From NCBI RefSeq assembly GCF_002887595.1, contig NZ_PEBU01000006.1, forward strand, positions 1 to 64,000: 64,000 nt of DNA, given 5' to 3'. The translations under genes were made by a program, and so were the position numbers. The first letter of the stretch is position 1, and each line of letters begins with the position of its first letter. Shown here piece by piece: positions 9,332-17,706 of this stretch. The notes under the pieces were generated by a model. That model was not told where the DNA came from and searched no databases. It worked only from the letters and a program-made list of their open reading frames with translations. The stretch is from Bowmanella denitrificans (GTDB lineage Bacteria; Pseudomonadota; Gammaproteobacteria; Enterobacterales; Alteromonadaceae).

Positions 9332-10468
9332 CTAGTAAATGGCGTGACTTTGATTAAGTTCAGATTGTTTGATGCGTCCACGCATCACCCAAAAACCATA
9401 GGCGGTATATGCCAGGACGATGGGGACAAAGATACAGGCAACCGCAAACATAATTTTCAGGGTTAGCAGGCTGGATGTGGCGTCCCACATGGTTAAACTG
9501 GCATTAGGCATACTGGAGCTTGGCATCAAAAACGGAAACATGGAGAAGCCTGCAGTCAGGATGATGCCAGTCATGCTCAGGGCACTGCTGACAAAAGCCC
9601 AGCCTGCCCGCTTTTTCAGTGAAAACCAGGCGCAGGCCAGGCCCGCCGCAATACCCAAAGCAGGGGCGACCATCATCCATGGATAGACACTGTAATTACT
9701 CAGCCACGCACCACTTTGTTGTTCCACTGTCTTCGTCAGGGGATTGGAGGTGGCATAGGCATCAATGACCGATGTTACGACAAAACCATCAACGCCCAGT
9801 GCGACCCAAATACCGGCCAGTATAAACAGCACAACCGCCAGCACTGACAACATCACCGAGACCGCGCGAGCCCGTTGCAGTAACTGATCAGTGGTTTTCA
9901 ACTGCAACCAGGTGGCCCCGTGGTTGAGTAGCATGGCAACCGACACCAGACCACAAAGTATGGCAAAGGGGCTGAGTAAACCAAAGAAGCTACCGGTGTA
10001 AGTTGAACGCAGGTTGTTGTCCAACTCAAAGGGCACGCCCAACAGCAGGTTGCCGAAGGCCACACCGAAGATCAGTGCAGGTACCAAGCCACCGGCAAAT
10101 AATGCCCAGTCCCAGGCTTTACGCCAGGTGGCATTGGGCAATTTGCTGCGATAGTCGAAGCCGATGGGGCGCATCCACAAAGCGATTAGTGTTAACGCCA
10201 GGGCCAGGTAGAAACCAGAGAAGGCGGTAGCGTAAATCATCGGCCAGGCGGCAAAGATGGCACCACCGGCGGTAATAAACCATACCTGATTGCCATCCCA
10301 ATGGGGGCCGATGGTATTGATCATCACCCGTCTGTCCTGATCGGTTTTGCCAACCAGTGTTAACAAGGCGCCCACTCCCAGATCAAAGCCGTCGGTGATG
10401 GCGAAGCCAATCAGCAGGACGCCGACCAGTCCCCACCAGATAACGCGCAATATTTCATAGTCGATCAT
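9332..10468 (-). CDS. cydB: cytochrome bd ubiquinol oxidase subunit II
   Basis: A 378-residue polytopic protein, the size of E. coli CydB. Visible family features: the ITDGFDLGVGALL helix near the N-terminus and GPHWDGNQVWFITAGGAIFAAWP split over the second helix. It forms the oxidase with CydA and CydX in the inner membrane. Its ATG overlaps the cydA stop by 4 nt (ATGA), and the cydX ribosome-binding site lies at its stop codon. Confidence 0.97.
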   Translation of the reverse strand: MIDYEILRVIWWGLVGVLLIGFAITDGFDLGVGALLTLVGKTDQDRRVMINTIGPHWDGNQVWFITAGGAIFAAWPMIYATAFSGFYLALALTLIALWMRPIGFDYRSKLPNATWRKAWDWALFAGGLVPALIFGVAFGNLLLGVPFELDNNLRSTYTGSFFGLLSPFAILCGLVSVAMLLNHGATWLQLKTTDQLLQRARAVSVMLSVLAVVLFILAGIWVALGVDGFVVTSVIDAYATSNPLTKTVEQQSGAWLSNYSVYPWMMVAPALGIAAGLACAWFSLKKRAGWAFVSSALSMTGIILTAGFSMFPFLMPSSSMPNASLTMWDATSSLLTLKIMFAVACIFVPIVLAYTAYGFWVMRGRIKQSELNQSHAIY

Positions 10469-12036
10469 AGTTGTGCTCCTTTTATACCCAGGTGCAGATT
10501 GTCCCGCTCGGCTTGCTCAGCCAGGGCAGAAGGACCTTTTTTGGCGAATTTCTGCATCAGATAAAAGCCGATAATAAACATCACCAGATAAAAGCTGGTG
10601 TAGGCCACAAGGGTGATGATCACGTCACTGACGGATAAGTTGGACACCGATGCATGGACCGGCAGGACCTCAGCAATAGACCAGGGCTGGCGCCCAAACT
10701 CGGCAACAAACCATCCTGCTTCACAGGCGATCCAGGGTAAAGGCAGGCTAAAGAGCGAGGCCTTAAGCAACCAGCGGGGCTTAGTGATCTGATGCTTGGT
10801 GCTGTACCAGAACGCTGCCGCAAATAAGGCCAGCATTAAGAATCCGCACACCACCATTAAACGGAAACTCCAGAATAACGGTGCCACTGGCGGAATACTG
10901 TAGTCTACCGCCCGCTGAATGGCGTCTTCACTGGGATTGGCCACATCAGGGGTAAAAGGTTCAAGCAACATGGCATAACCCAGATTGGCCTTGTTTTGTT
11001 CAAATAGCGCCAGTTCTGCCTCGCTGGCTCGTCCTGTTCTGACGCTGTCCAGCACGCCGTAAGCTTTACTGCCAGCGATGATTTTTTGTCTGTGATCTTC
11101 CTTAAGTTCGCGGATACCCATCACTTCCTCGTCCAGCGAGCGGGTGGCAATCAGTCCCATCAGCCAGGGGATTTTTACCGCATACTCGGTTTTCTCCAGC
11201 TCATCATTGGGGATACCAAACAGGGTAAATGCGGCGGGAGCGGGCTGGGTTTCATACTCTGCTTCCACCGCCGCCAGTTTGACTTTCTGGACATCTCCCA
11301 GTTCATAACCACTTTCATCACCCAGTACAATGACCGACAACACCGAAGCCAGACCGAAGCTGGCGGCAATGGCAAAGGAGCGACGGGCGAAGGCAACCTC
11401 CCGGCCTTTTAACAGGTAGTAGCTGGAAATCGCCAGGATGAACATGGCACCTGTTACATAGCCGGCTGACACGGTATGCACGAATTTTACCTGTGCTACC
11501 GGATTGAACATCACCTCGGCAAAGCTGGTCATTTCCATACGCATTGATTCAAAATTGAATTCAGCACCAACCGGATACTGCATCCAGCCGTTGGCTATCA
11601 AAATCCATAAGGCCGAAAAGTTTGAACCTAATGCCACCAACCATGTGGTGGTCAGGTGCTTAACTTTCGACATTTTGTCCCAGCCAAAGAAAAATAGGCC
11701 GACAAAGGTGGACTCCAGAAAGAACGCCATCAGGCCTTCTATTGCCAGGGGGGCACCAAAAATGTCGCCCACATAGTGTGAGTAATAGGCCCAGTTCATG
11801 CCAAACTGGAACTCCATGGTCAGTCCGGTGGCCACGCCAAGGGCAAAGTTAATACCAAACAGCTTGCCCCAGAATTTGGTCATCTGTTTGTATATCTCCT
11901 TGCCTGTCATCACATATACCGACTCCATAATGGCCAGCAGGAAGCTCAGGCCCAGTGTCAGTGGCACGAAAATAAAGTGGAACATAGCGGTCAGGGCGAA
12001 CTGCCAGCGTGACAGCTCTATCAGTGTCTCGTTCAT
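10465..12036 (-). CDS. cydA: cytochrome bd ubiquinol oxidase subunit I
   Basis: A 523-residue quinol oxidase subunit carrying haems b558, b595 and d; it reduces O2 to water with quinol at high affinity. His20 (in MFHFIF) corresponds to the haem b595/d ligand and the EGLMAFFLEST helix carries the conserved acidic residues of the proton/haem site. The segment between the quinol-binding region and the C-terminal helices is long, as in the long-Q-loop subfamily of E. coli. First gene of cydABXDC. Cytochrome bd is known to be far less sensitive to sulfide than haem-copper oxidases, relevant given the neighbouring sqr. Confidence 0.97.
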   Translation of the reverse strand: MNETLIELSRWQFALTAMFHFIFVPLTLGLSFLLAIMESVYVMTGKEIYKQMTKFWGKLFGINFALGVATGLTMEFQFGMNWAYYSHYVGDIFGAPLAIEGLMAFFLESTFVGLFFFGWDKMSKVKHLTTTWLVALGSNFSALWILIANGWMQYPVGAEFNFESMRMEMTSFAEVMFNPVAQVKFVHTVSAGYVTGAMFILAISSYYLLKGREVAFARRSFAIAASFGLASVLSVIVLGDESGYELGDVQKVKLAAVEAEYETQPAPAAFTLFGIPNDELEKTEYAVKIPWLMGLIATRSLDEEVMGIRELKEDHRQKIIAGSKAYGVLDSVRTGRASEAELALFEQNKANLGYAMLLEPFTPDVANPSEDAIQRAVDYSIPPVAPLFWSFRLMVVCGFLMLALFAAAFWYSTKHQITKPRWLLKASLFSLPLPWIACEAGWFVAEFGRQPWSIAEVLPVHASVSNLSVSDVIITLVAYTSFYLVMFIIGFYLMQKFAKKGPSALAEQAERDNLHLGIKGAQL

Positions 12037-12122
12037 AACCAGGCCCTCATAGCAGGACTCCTTGTGAAGGTGTTGAATAACAGGTTCGTGGATTACTCTG
12101 TCACTGAACTGCTCAGCAAGTT

Positions 12123-12136
12123 TTGATCCATATCAC
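12123..12136. promoter_or_regulatory. FNR-like site upstream of cydA
   Basis: TTGAT-CCAT-ATCAC matches the FNR consensus TTGAT-N4-ATCAA at 9 of 10 defined positions. It lies about 87 nt upstream of the cydA ATG, in the only sizeable gap before the operon. Oxygen control of cyd by FNR-type regulators is established in enterics and related bacteria; direction of regulation here is inferred. Confidence 0.6.
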
Positions 12137-12227
12137 CAAGGTGGTATTCCTTTGGGGGGAGAGGCCGCTACTGGGAAGGGCCGACAGGTCACCCGCATGG
12201 CAGGCCTGCTGAGTTGGGGGCGTGAAA

Positions 12228-12247
12228 GACTGACAATTTTGTCAGTC
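12228..12247 (-). terminator. possible terminator at the end of the sqr gene
   Basis: A 20-bp perfect palindrome (GACTGACAAT/ATTGTCAGTC pattern) overlaps the sqr stop codon and, on the minus strand, is followed by a short TCTTTC stretch. The weak U-run makes efficiency doubtful; it could also separate sqr from the cydA promoter. Confidence 0.4.
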
Positions 12248-13519
12248 CTCGTCTAAACGTGCTATGCCAAGAGCTTTGAGCACATATTTTTCGTATACCG
12301 GTTCGCTGTTGCCGGTTTTCATCTTACGCATAAAGTATTTTTCAAAAGCGATCTTAGCCAGATGCACCCATTTGCCCTTTTTAAACCAGGTGACATTGCG
12401 AGGTGGGATCTGTGGCATTGCCACGAAGGCGGCGCCGGTATCGCCCATATCAGCGAGACAGATAGCATGCCAGGTGCCTTTACTGTGTGGAGGCTGATTG
12501 TCCACAATGATGGCTTTCAGGTTGTGGGCGATGGCTGTCATCATGGTTTCTATCATGTAGCCGGTTTTGGGGGTGCCGGTGGGGACTGGCGTCGTGTCTA
12601 CTGGTGGAATGGCAACACAAACACCGCCTGAAAATATGTTTGGGTATGTCGGACTGCGTTGATACTCGTCTGTTATGACAAAACCTTTAGGGTTACACAA
12701 ACCTTCCACATCAGCCACGGCTTGAACCCCGGCAAACGGTGGGATCAGCATGGCATGCTTGAAGGCCAGGTTGTGAGACAACTCCAACTGTCCTTTACGA
12801 TCAAGCTCGCTGATATGCATATTGCTTTCGTCAATCAGGTCGACCCTGGCATTACATATCCACTTAATGTCGCGCTGACGCAGCTCAGACTCCAGCAAGG
12901 ATTTCGAATCGCCAACGCCGCCTAAACCCAGGTGGCCGATATAAGGCTCGCAGGTAACAAACACCATGGGGACCTTATGCCTGACTTTCGCATCGCGTAA
13001 AGCTTTATCCAGAATAAATGCATACTCATAGGCGGGGCCGAAACAACTGGCGCCCTGAAATGCCCCCACCACTACCGGGCCGGGGTTGGCGATCAGTGTC
13101 TCAACATCCTGATGGCAGCGAATCGCATGGTCCAGTGTACAAATGGATTGGGTGAAATGCGCCGGTCCCGCCCCCGGAATGTTCTCAAACGCCAGTTTTG
13201 GGCCGGTGGCAATGACCAGATAATCGTAGTCAATCTGTTCACCCCCTTTACCCAATAGGCACTGACGCTGTACGTCTATTTTTTCAATCTTGGCACAGAC
13301 AAAATCGATATGTTTTTTAGCCAGATATGGCGCGATAGGAAACTTAATCGCTTTGGGCTCTCGCCAACCTACCGCCACCCAGGGATTAGAAGGAACAAAA
13401 CGAAAGTCAGGGTACTCGTTAACCATCACTACCTTATGATCTGCGCCCAGCATCTGTTTGATTTCATAAGCGGCTGGCATACCACCGGTGCCAGCCCCTA
13501 ACACGACTATTCTTGCCAT
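12242..13519 (-). CDS. sqr: sulfide:quinone oxidoreductase
   Basis: A 425-residue flavoprotein of the SQR/flavocytochrome-c sulfide dehydrogenase family, oxidising sulfide to sulfane sulfur and passing electrons to the quinone pool at the membrane. Seen: N-terminal FAD-binding VVLGAGTGGMPAA, a second dinucleotide segment (YLVIATGPKL), Cys at about 159 (GASCFGPAYEY) and about 301 (GGVCVAIPP) as candidate redox cysteines, and the PVPTGTPKTGYMIE segment typical of SQR. ATG 13519 has AGG 8 nt upstream; an ATG 12 nt earlier lacks this. A sigma54 promoter lies upstream and a FisR-like activator gene is divergent. Confidence 0.88.
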   Translation of the reverse strand: MARIVVLGAGTGGMPAAYEIKQMLGADHKVVMVNEYPDFRFVPSNPWVAVGWREPKAIKFPIAPYLAKKHIDFVCAKIEKIDVQRQCLLGKGGEQIDYDYLVIATGPKLAFENIPGAGPAHFTQSICTLDHAIRCHQDVETLIANPGPVVVGAFQGASCFGPAYEYAFILDKALRDAKVRHKVPMVFVTCEPYIGHLGLGGVGDSKSLLESELRQRDIKWICNARVDLIDESNMHISELDRKGQLELSHNLAFKHAMLIPPFAGVQAVADVEGLCNPKGFVITDEYQRSPTYPNIFSGGVCVAIPPVDTTPVPTGTPKTGYMIETMMTAIAHNLKAIIVDNQPPHSKGTWHAICLADMGDTGAAFVAMPQIPPRNVTWFKKGKWVHLAKIAFEKYFMRKMKTGNSEPVYEKYVLKALGIARLDED

Positions 13520-13564
13520 ATTCAGCCTCATTGCGTTTGCATTGCTTGATGTAAAAAAAATGTT

Positions 13565-13581
13565 AGCGAGAAAGGTGCCAA
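13565..13581 (-). promoter_or_regulatory. sigma54 (-24/-12) promoter of sqr
   Basis: On the minus strand the sequence TTGGCACCTTTCTCGCT has the sigma54 layout TGGCAC...GC with exactly ten bases between the invariant GG and GC. It ends about 45 nt before the sqr ATG. The divergent gene encodes a sigma54-dependent activator, which supports the call. Confidence 0.8.
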
Positions 13582-13642
13582 AAGTGGTGAATCTTCGTTT
13601 CAGGGCTGAGATGCCGCGAAACTGGCCTTGTACTCTGTAAAA

Positions 13643-13655
13643 GTGAAAATTTCAC
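13643..13655. promoter_or_regulatory. candidate upstream activator site (palindrome GTGAAA-A-TTTCAC)
   Basis: A 13-bp palindrome with perfect 6-bp arms lies about 62 bp upstream of the sqr sigma54 box and about 50 bp before the fisR-like gene. The position suits an enhancer-binding-protein site and could also mediate autoregulation. Assignment is by position and symmetry only. Confidence 0.45.
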
Positions 13656-13706
13656 TGTGCTGAAACTGTCATTTATGTCAGTATTTTCCTGTGGTGACTG
13701 ACAAAT

Positions 13707-15023
13707 ATGGCAAATATGAATCTGTCTATTATCCAATCTATGATCGATGCGCTGGACAAGCCTGCCATCTTTATCCGGCCCGATTATTCTATCCAAGCGG
13801 TCAACCAGGCCTATCTGGATACCTACCAGCAACCCGTTAAGCTGGGTTTGAGTCGTTGTCACGAGATTTCTCACCATGCAACGGAGCCTTGTGACCGGCA
13901 CGGCGAGCAGTGCCCGTTGTTATATTGCCAGCAGCATGGGCGCAGTAGCAGTGTTGTACATGTGCATCACACCCAGGCTGGGTTGCAACACTGCGATATC
14001 CTGATGCGACCAGTTCGAGATGACGATGGCATAACCCTTGGATACCTGGAAATTTTAAATAAGGTGGAATTTGCTGCGGCAGGGGCCAGTGTGAATAAGA
14101 TGGTTGGCGTATCTGCGCCATTTAACAGAATGCTGAATCTGCTTAACCGGGCCGCGTCGGCTGATATTAGTGTTTTATTGCAGGGAGAAACCGGCACGGG
14201 TAAGGAGTTGGCTGCGCGGGCAGTGCATGATGCCAGTCAACGCCATGGCAAACCCTTTGTGATTATTGAATGTACCGGGCTTAGCGAAGCATTGTTTGAA
14301 AGTGAGTTGTTTGGTCATGAAAAAGGTGCCTTCACCGGTGCCAGTCACGCCAAGAAGGGGCTGGTGGAACTGGCCAATGGCGGCACGCTGTTTTTTGATG
14401 AAATTGGTGATGTGCCATTAAACATGCAGGTTAAGCTGTTGCGTCTGTTGGAAACCCGCAGTTTCCGCTCTGTAGGCGGGCTGCAGCCAAAGCGCAGCGA
14501 CTTTCGCCTGGTCTGTGCGTCACATAAAAATCTGCTGGCCATGGTGGATGCGGGGGAGTTTCGACAGGATTTATACTACCGTATTGCCGGGTTCCCGGTT
14601 CAGTTACCGGCGTTACGTGAACGTCAGCGTGATATTCCTCTGCTGGTTGAGCAATTTTTGCATGGAGCGGCTGAACACAAGCAGTTCTCTGATGCGGCTA
14701 TGCAGCAGCTTTGCCTTTACGACTACCCAGGTAATATTCGAGAACTGAAAAGTATTGTTGAGCAGGCAAGTTTGATAGCCAATGACAACCCGATCCAAGT
14801 GGAAGATTTACCTCAGATGCTGCAGCCGCGTGGCAGTGAGCAAGCTGAACCCGGCAACAGTATTTGCAGTTTGGAGGAATTGGAAAAGCACTATCTGGCC
14901 CAACAATGCGAGGCATTTTCCGGTACTTTTGAACAATTGGCTTCAGCACTTGGGGTAAGCGACCGCACGTTATATCGCAAATTGCATAAATTTGGTCTGC
15001 GCTTTCGCAGCCAACCTCAATAG
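13707..15023 (+). CDS. fisR: FisR-like sigma54-dependent activator, sulfane-sulfur sensor
   Basis: A 438-residue bacterial enhancer-binding protein: N-terminal PAS-like sensor (about 10-120), AAA+ domain with Walker A GETGTGKE at 160-167 and the sigma54-contacting GAFTGA at 207-212, and a C-terminal Fis-type helix-turn-helix (about 405-435). The sensor has Cys51, Cys62 and Cys69. Their spacing (11, then 7) equals that of Cys53/64/71, the three cysteines described for FisR, which responds to polysulfide and activates sqr and persulfide-dioxygenase genes. Divergent from sqr, whose promoter is sigma54 type. Target and signal are inferred from this match. Confidence 0.82.
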   Translation: MANMNLSIIQSMIDALDKPAIFIRPDYSIQAVNQAYLDTYQQPVKLGLSRCHEISHHATEPCDRHGEQCPLLYCQQHGRSSSVVHVHHTQAGLQHCDILMRPVRDDDGITLGYLEILNKVEFAAAGASVNKMVGVSAPFNRMLNLLNRAASADISVLLQGETGTGKELAARAVHDASQRHGKPFVIIECTGLSEALFESELFGHEKGAFTGASHAKKGLVELANGGTLFFDEIGDVPLNMQVKLLRLLETRSFRSVGGLQPKRSDFRLVCASHKNLLAMVDAGEFRQDLYYRIAGFPVQLPALRERQRDIPLLVEQFLHGAAEHKQFSDAAMQQLCLYDYPGNIRELKSIVEQASLIANDNPIQVEDLPQMLQPRGSEQAEPGNSICSLEELEKHYLAQQCEAFSGTFEQLASALGVSDRTLYRKLHKFGLRFRSQPQ

Positions 15024-15033
15024 GCAGGGCCGA

Positions 15034-15333
15034 TTATTCAGGGCAGAACTTATCTTTTAGCAACTGCATAAAGCGCAATGTGTCCGGATCCTGGATGCGG
15101 TAGTAAATGCTCTGTGCTTCTTTGCGACACTGCACTAACCCCTGCTCCCGCAGTACCGCCAGATGTTGTGAAAATGCCGAAGCACTGAGGGCGAAGGTTT
15201 TATGCAATTCCCCGACATTTAATTCGCCTTCAGCCAGGCGGCAGAGAATTTGTAGCCTGTGTTCATTTCCCAGAGAGCGCAGAAAAGCGGCCGCTCTGGC
15301 AGCTTCATCTTGATGCAGTTGAATGTTGGTCAT
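15034..15333 (-). CDS. ArsR-family repressor, BigR/SqrR-like persulfide sensor
   Basis: A 99-residue winged-helix protein of the ArsR family, with the recognition region ALSASAFSQHLAVLREQGLV. Cys31 (in QILCRL) and Cys97 (in DKFCPE) are 66 residues apart, the same separation as the redox pair Cys42/Cys108 of BigR and Cys41/Cys107 of SqrR, which forms a tetrasulfide-type link with persulfides and releases DNA. A third Cys (Cys69) is in the wing region. ATG 15333 has AAGG 8 nt upstream. Last gene of the minus-strand RND/LolA/barrel/DUF2892 operon, so probably autoregulated. Ten bp from the convergent FisR gene. Confidence 0.83.
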   Translation of the reverse strand: MTNIQLHQDEAARAAAFLRSLGNEHRLQILCRLAEGELNVGELHKTFALSASAFSQHLAVLREQGLVQCRKEAQSIYYRIQDPDTLRFMQLLKDKFCPE

Positions 15334-15385
15334 GGTCAAGCCTTACTACAATTGCAGTGACGGTTATCTATCAGAGGAGCTACCC

Positions 15386-15604
15386 TTATTTGCCCGCCCT
15401 GGCCAATTCAGCTTCAGTTTTAAAGCCAAATATTTTTCGCAGTACTATGGTCGCCGGACAAAAACCGGTAAAGGACTGCTGAAATAAGTTGGCTCCGATA
15501 AAAACGGTAAACCAGACAAAATACGGGTGCACCCATACCGTCAGGGCCACGGATAATAACACCATAAAGCCGGCAAAGGCAGTCAGGGCTCGTTCGGCAC
15601 TCAT
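15386..15604 (-). CDS. DUF2892 membrane protein
   Basis: A 72-residue protein with two hydrophobic segments and the FTGFCPATIVLRKIFGF ending characteristic of DUF2892, a domain found alone or fused to rhodanese (as in YgaP) and recurrent in bigR/sqr sulfide operons. The Cys in FCPA is conserved in the family. ATG 15604 follows AGGAG by 6 nt; an earlier in-frame ATG is less well placed. Between the barrel gene and the ArsR gene in one operon. Molecular role unknown. Confidence 0.8.
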   Translation of the reverse strand: MSAERALTAFAGFMVLLSVALTVWVHPYFVWFTVFIGANLFQQSFTGFCPATIVLRKIFGFKTEAELARAGK

Positions 15605-15646
15605 CAAATTCTCCTGTTTTATGCTAACCACTGTGGTGGCGTTAAT

Positions 15647-16906
15647 TTAAAAGCTGTACCTGACTCTCAACCAGGCGTTGTTGTTGTCTTTGAACTGACC
15701 AAAAAAGCTATGTTGCTGGTCGGCAAAGAACAGATTTAACCCCAGGCTCCATGCCCAATGGTCGTCCAGACGATGGCTCAGGCTCGGTCTGATGTAACCA
15801 TCCTGATCGGTGGGGGAATAAAAGGTAAATAAGGACAAGGTCAGATCATCGGTCACATTACGCCAGGTCAGCCGGTTGGTTAATACCACGCGATTCTGCT
15901 CTTTTTCCCATTGTGGAAAAGGTGAATGGGCGAGTAAGGCACCGTGGTCCAAAGTGTGCTCCAGATAAAACTGAAAGCCGCCGGTTAAGCGAGTGACCAA
16001 CTCCTGCTCATAGCCCAGTAACACGCGCCACTGGCTGTTTGGCACCGCAGGGTTGGTGCCATCCTGGTCCTGGCGGCTGTCATGGTAGGCCAACTCTGCG
16101 TTGAATAAACCCGCCCCAAGAGTTTGGCGAATGGATGCCCCTAGTACCCGCAGGCGACTGAAAGTGGGAAGTCCTTCTGGGCTCAGGCTCTCCGGACTTT
16201 TGCTATAGCCATCATAGGCATAGAAAGCCATCTCACGACCGTCTAAGTTTTTAAACAGCCGTAAGGCCCATTCGTCAGAGCGGGGAGTTAAGGCATTGAA
16301 GCCAGGGGCGATGATGCCGCCTGCCCAGGGGTTAAAGAACGAAAAGTAGTCGCCGTTGATATAGTTGTCCGGGTCAAACTTTGGGGTCCACACCAGGTCA
16401 ACATTAACCAAGTCAAAATAGCCCGATACCTTTACCGCATCCGAGGGGGCTTTGAGGTATTCATCATGGCGTCCGGCAAAGAAAGACTGCCAGTCTTTAG
16501 GAAACAGATCGTTTAGAAACAGATAGTCACCGGTTCCCCAGGTAAGAATCTGCCGTCCCGCTTTGACATCCAGATGCTGGCCTAAGCTAAAACCTGCCGA
16601 CAACTCGCGAAACTGACCGCGCCATTGTTGTTGTACGCCGTCATACCAGCCGTCTGCCTTAGCGGTTACAGAAACTTGCTGCCATTGGCCGGTTTTTTCC
16701 AGTCTGAGCCTGGCATCGGCCAGGCTCACCCGCGGATTCCAATGGCTGGAAGTCAGCCGACTACCCAGTGCCAGTTCGGCAAAGCCCTGAAGCGGCAAGG
16801 ACGCGCCTGGTTCCTGCCAGTCCAAATCCCAGTCGTCTTGTGCGCTTTGCTCCTGTGCTGACAGGCTTAAGCTGCACAACATAGCAAGCAGCGAAATGAC
16901 CTTCAT
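15647..16906 (-). CDS. outer-membrane beta-barrel protein
   Basis: A ~419-residue secreted protein: signal peptide of about 18 residues ending in LSLSA, then many alternating amphipathic strands and a terminal phenylalanine (RVRYSF), the usual BAM-recognised end of outer-membrane barrels. It resembles the large-barrel proteins encoded beside LolA-like and RND proteins in many proteobacteria. Two adjacent ATGs exist; the second (16906) is 6 nt from AAGGA and preferred. It sits directly after the LolA-like gene. Substrate unknown. Confidence 0.7.
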   Translation of the reverse strand: MKVISLLAMLCSLSLSAQEQSAQDDWDLDWQEPGASLPLQGFAELALGSRLTSSHWNPRVSLADARLRLEKTGQWQQVSVTAKADGWYDGVQQQWRGQFRELSAGFSLGQHLDVKAGRQILTWGTGDYLFLNDLFPKDWQSFFAGRHDEYLKAPSDAVKVSGYFDLVNVDLVWTPKFDPDNYINGDYFSFFNPWAGGIIAPGFNALTPRSDEWALRLFKNLDGREMAFYAYDGYSKSPESLSPEGLPTFSRLRVLGASIRQTLGAGLFNAELAYHDSRQDQDGTNPAVPNSQWRVLLGYEQELVTRLTGGFQFYLEHTLDHGALLAHSPFPQWEKEQNRVVLTNRLTWRNVTDDLTLSLFTFYSPTDQDGYIRPSLSHRLDDHWAWSLGLNLFFADQQHSFFGQFKDNNNAWLRVRYSF

Positions 16907-16908
16907 CA

Positions 16909-17691
16909 TTAATCCTTTAGGTTTAGCCAGTCACGCGGCGGTGTGCGCAAGCTGCGCTCTGAGAAAATATCCTCGGGCAGGCCGAGGTCATACTTAATAA
17001 AACGAAACTGCATTTCGGTCTGACCGCCGCTGAGCAAATCCTGCACCCTGGAATGGGTTACGGTCGGGTGCCCATCGATGTCTTCAACTTTCAGGGCCTC
17101 CACTTTTCTATATTCGCGCGCCTGGTTGTCGAAAAAACGGATCTCCACCGGCAGCATGCTGGTCTTGTTGATTTTGACCAGATAGCGGCTGAATTCCACT
17201 GACGCAGGGTCTTTAGGTTTGCCTTCCAGCACATAATGGTCGGGGGTTTGTTCCTGCAGGGTAAAATCGTCCAGCTCGGTATTGCGGCCTGAAACATCTT
17301 CATAAAAGAAATGTGAACCGACAAATGAGGTGCGTTTGTCACCGGCCGATATCCGCTTAACCAGATCTAATCCCGGCAGATACAGCCAGCGATCATCGTC
17401 ACTGTCAGTATGTTTGACGACCCTGAATACGGTGTCGCGCACATCGGCAGGCTGGGAAAAGAACACCATCATATCTTGCGAGCCGCCATCTGCCTGGTCG
17501 CGGCGTAAAATGGTGAACTGACGCATTTGCTTACGGCCCTGATTATCGGTAATGATCATGCGTGCTGCACTGCGCCCATCATCGCCGGCGTAATAGGCAG
17601 CCAGCTCTGCTTGCCTGACTATGTCGCGGGCTTCCTGTGCCTGTATGCTAGTGTTCAGCAGCAGGGTGGTCAGCAATAGAAGCTTTTTCAT
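16909..17691 (-). CDS. LolA-like outer membrane lipoprotein-sorting protein
   Basis: A 260-residue periplasmic protein with signal peptide (about 19 residues, ending SIQAQ) and a LolA-like beta-sheet fold region: RMIITDNQGRKQMRQFTILR, then RWLYLPGLDLVKRI, followed by a GSHFFYEDVSGR segment. This is the COG2834-type family, generally encoded next to RND exporters and thought to carry hydrophobic substrates across the periplasm. GAGGAG precedes ATG 17691. Ten bp after the RND gene. It is not the housekeeping LolA, being longer and in a different context. Confidence 0.78.
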   Translation of the reverse strand: MKKLLLLTTLLLNTSIQAQEARDIVRQAELAAYYAGDDGRSAARMIITDNQGRKQMRQFTILRRDQADGGSQDMMVFFSQPADVRDTVFRVVKHTDSDDDRWLYLPGLDLVKRISAGDKRTSFVGSHFFYEDVSGRNTELDDFTLQEQTPDHYVLEGKPKDPASVEFSRYLVKINKTSMLPVEIRFFDNQAREYRKVEALKVEDIDGHPTVTHSRVQDLLSGGQTEMQFRFIKYDLGLPEDIFSERSLRTPPRDWLNLKD

Positions 17692-17706
17692 TGTCAATTC
17701 TCCTCG

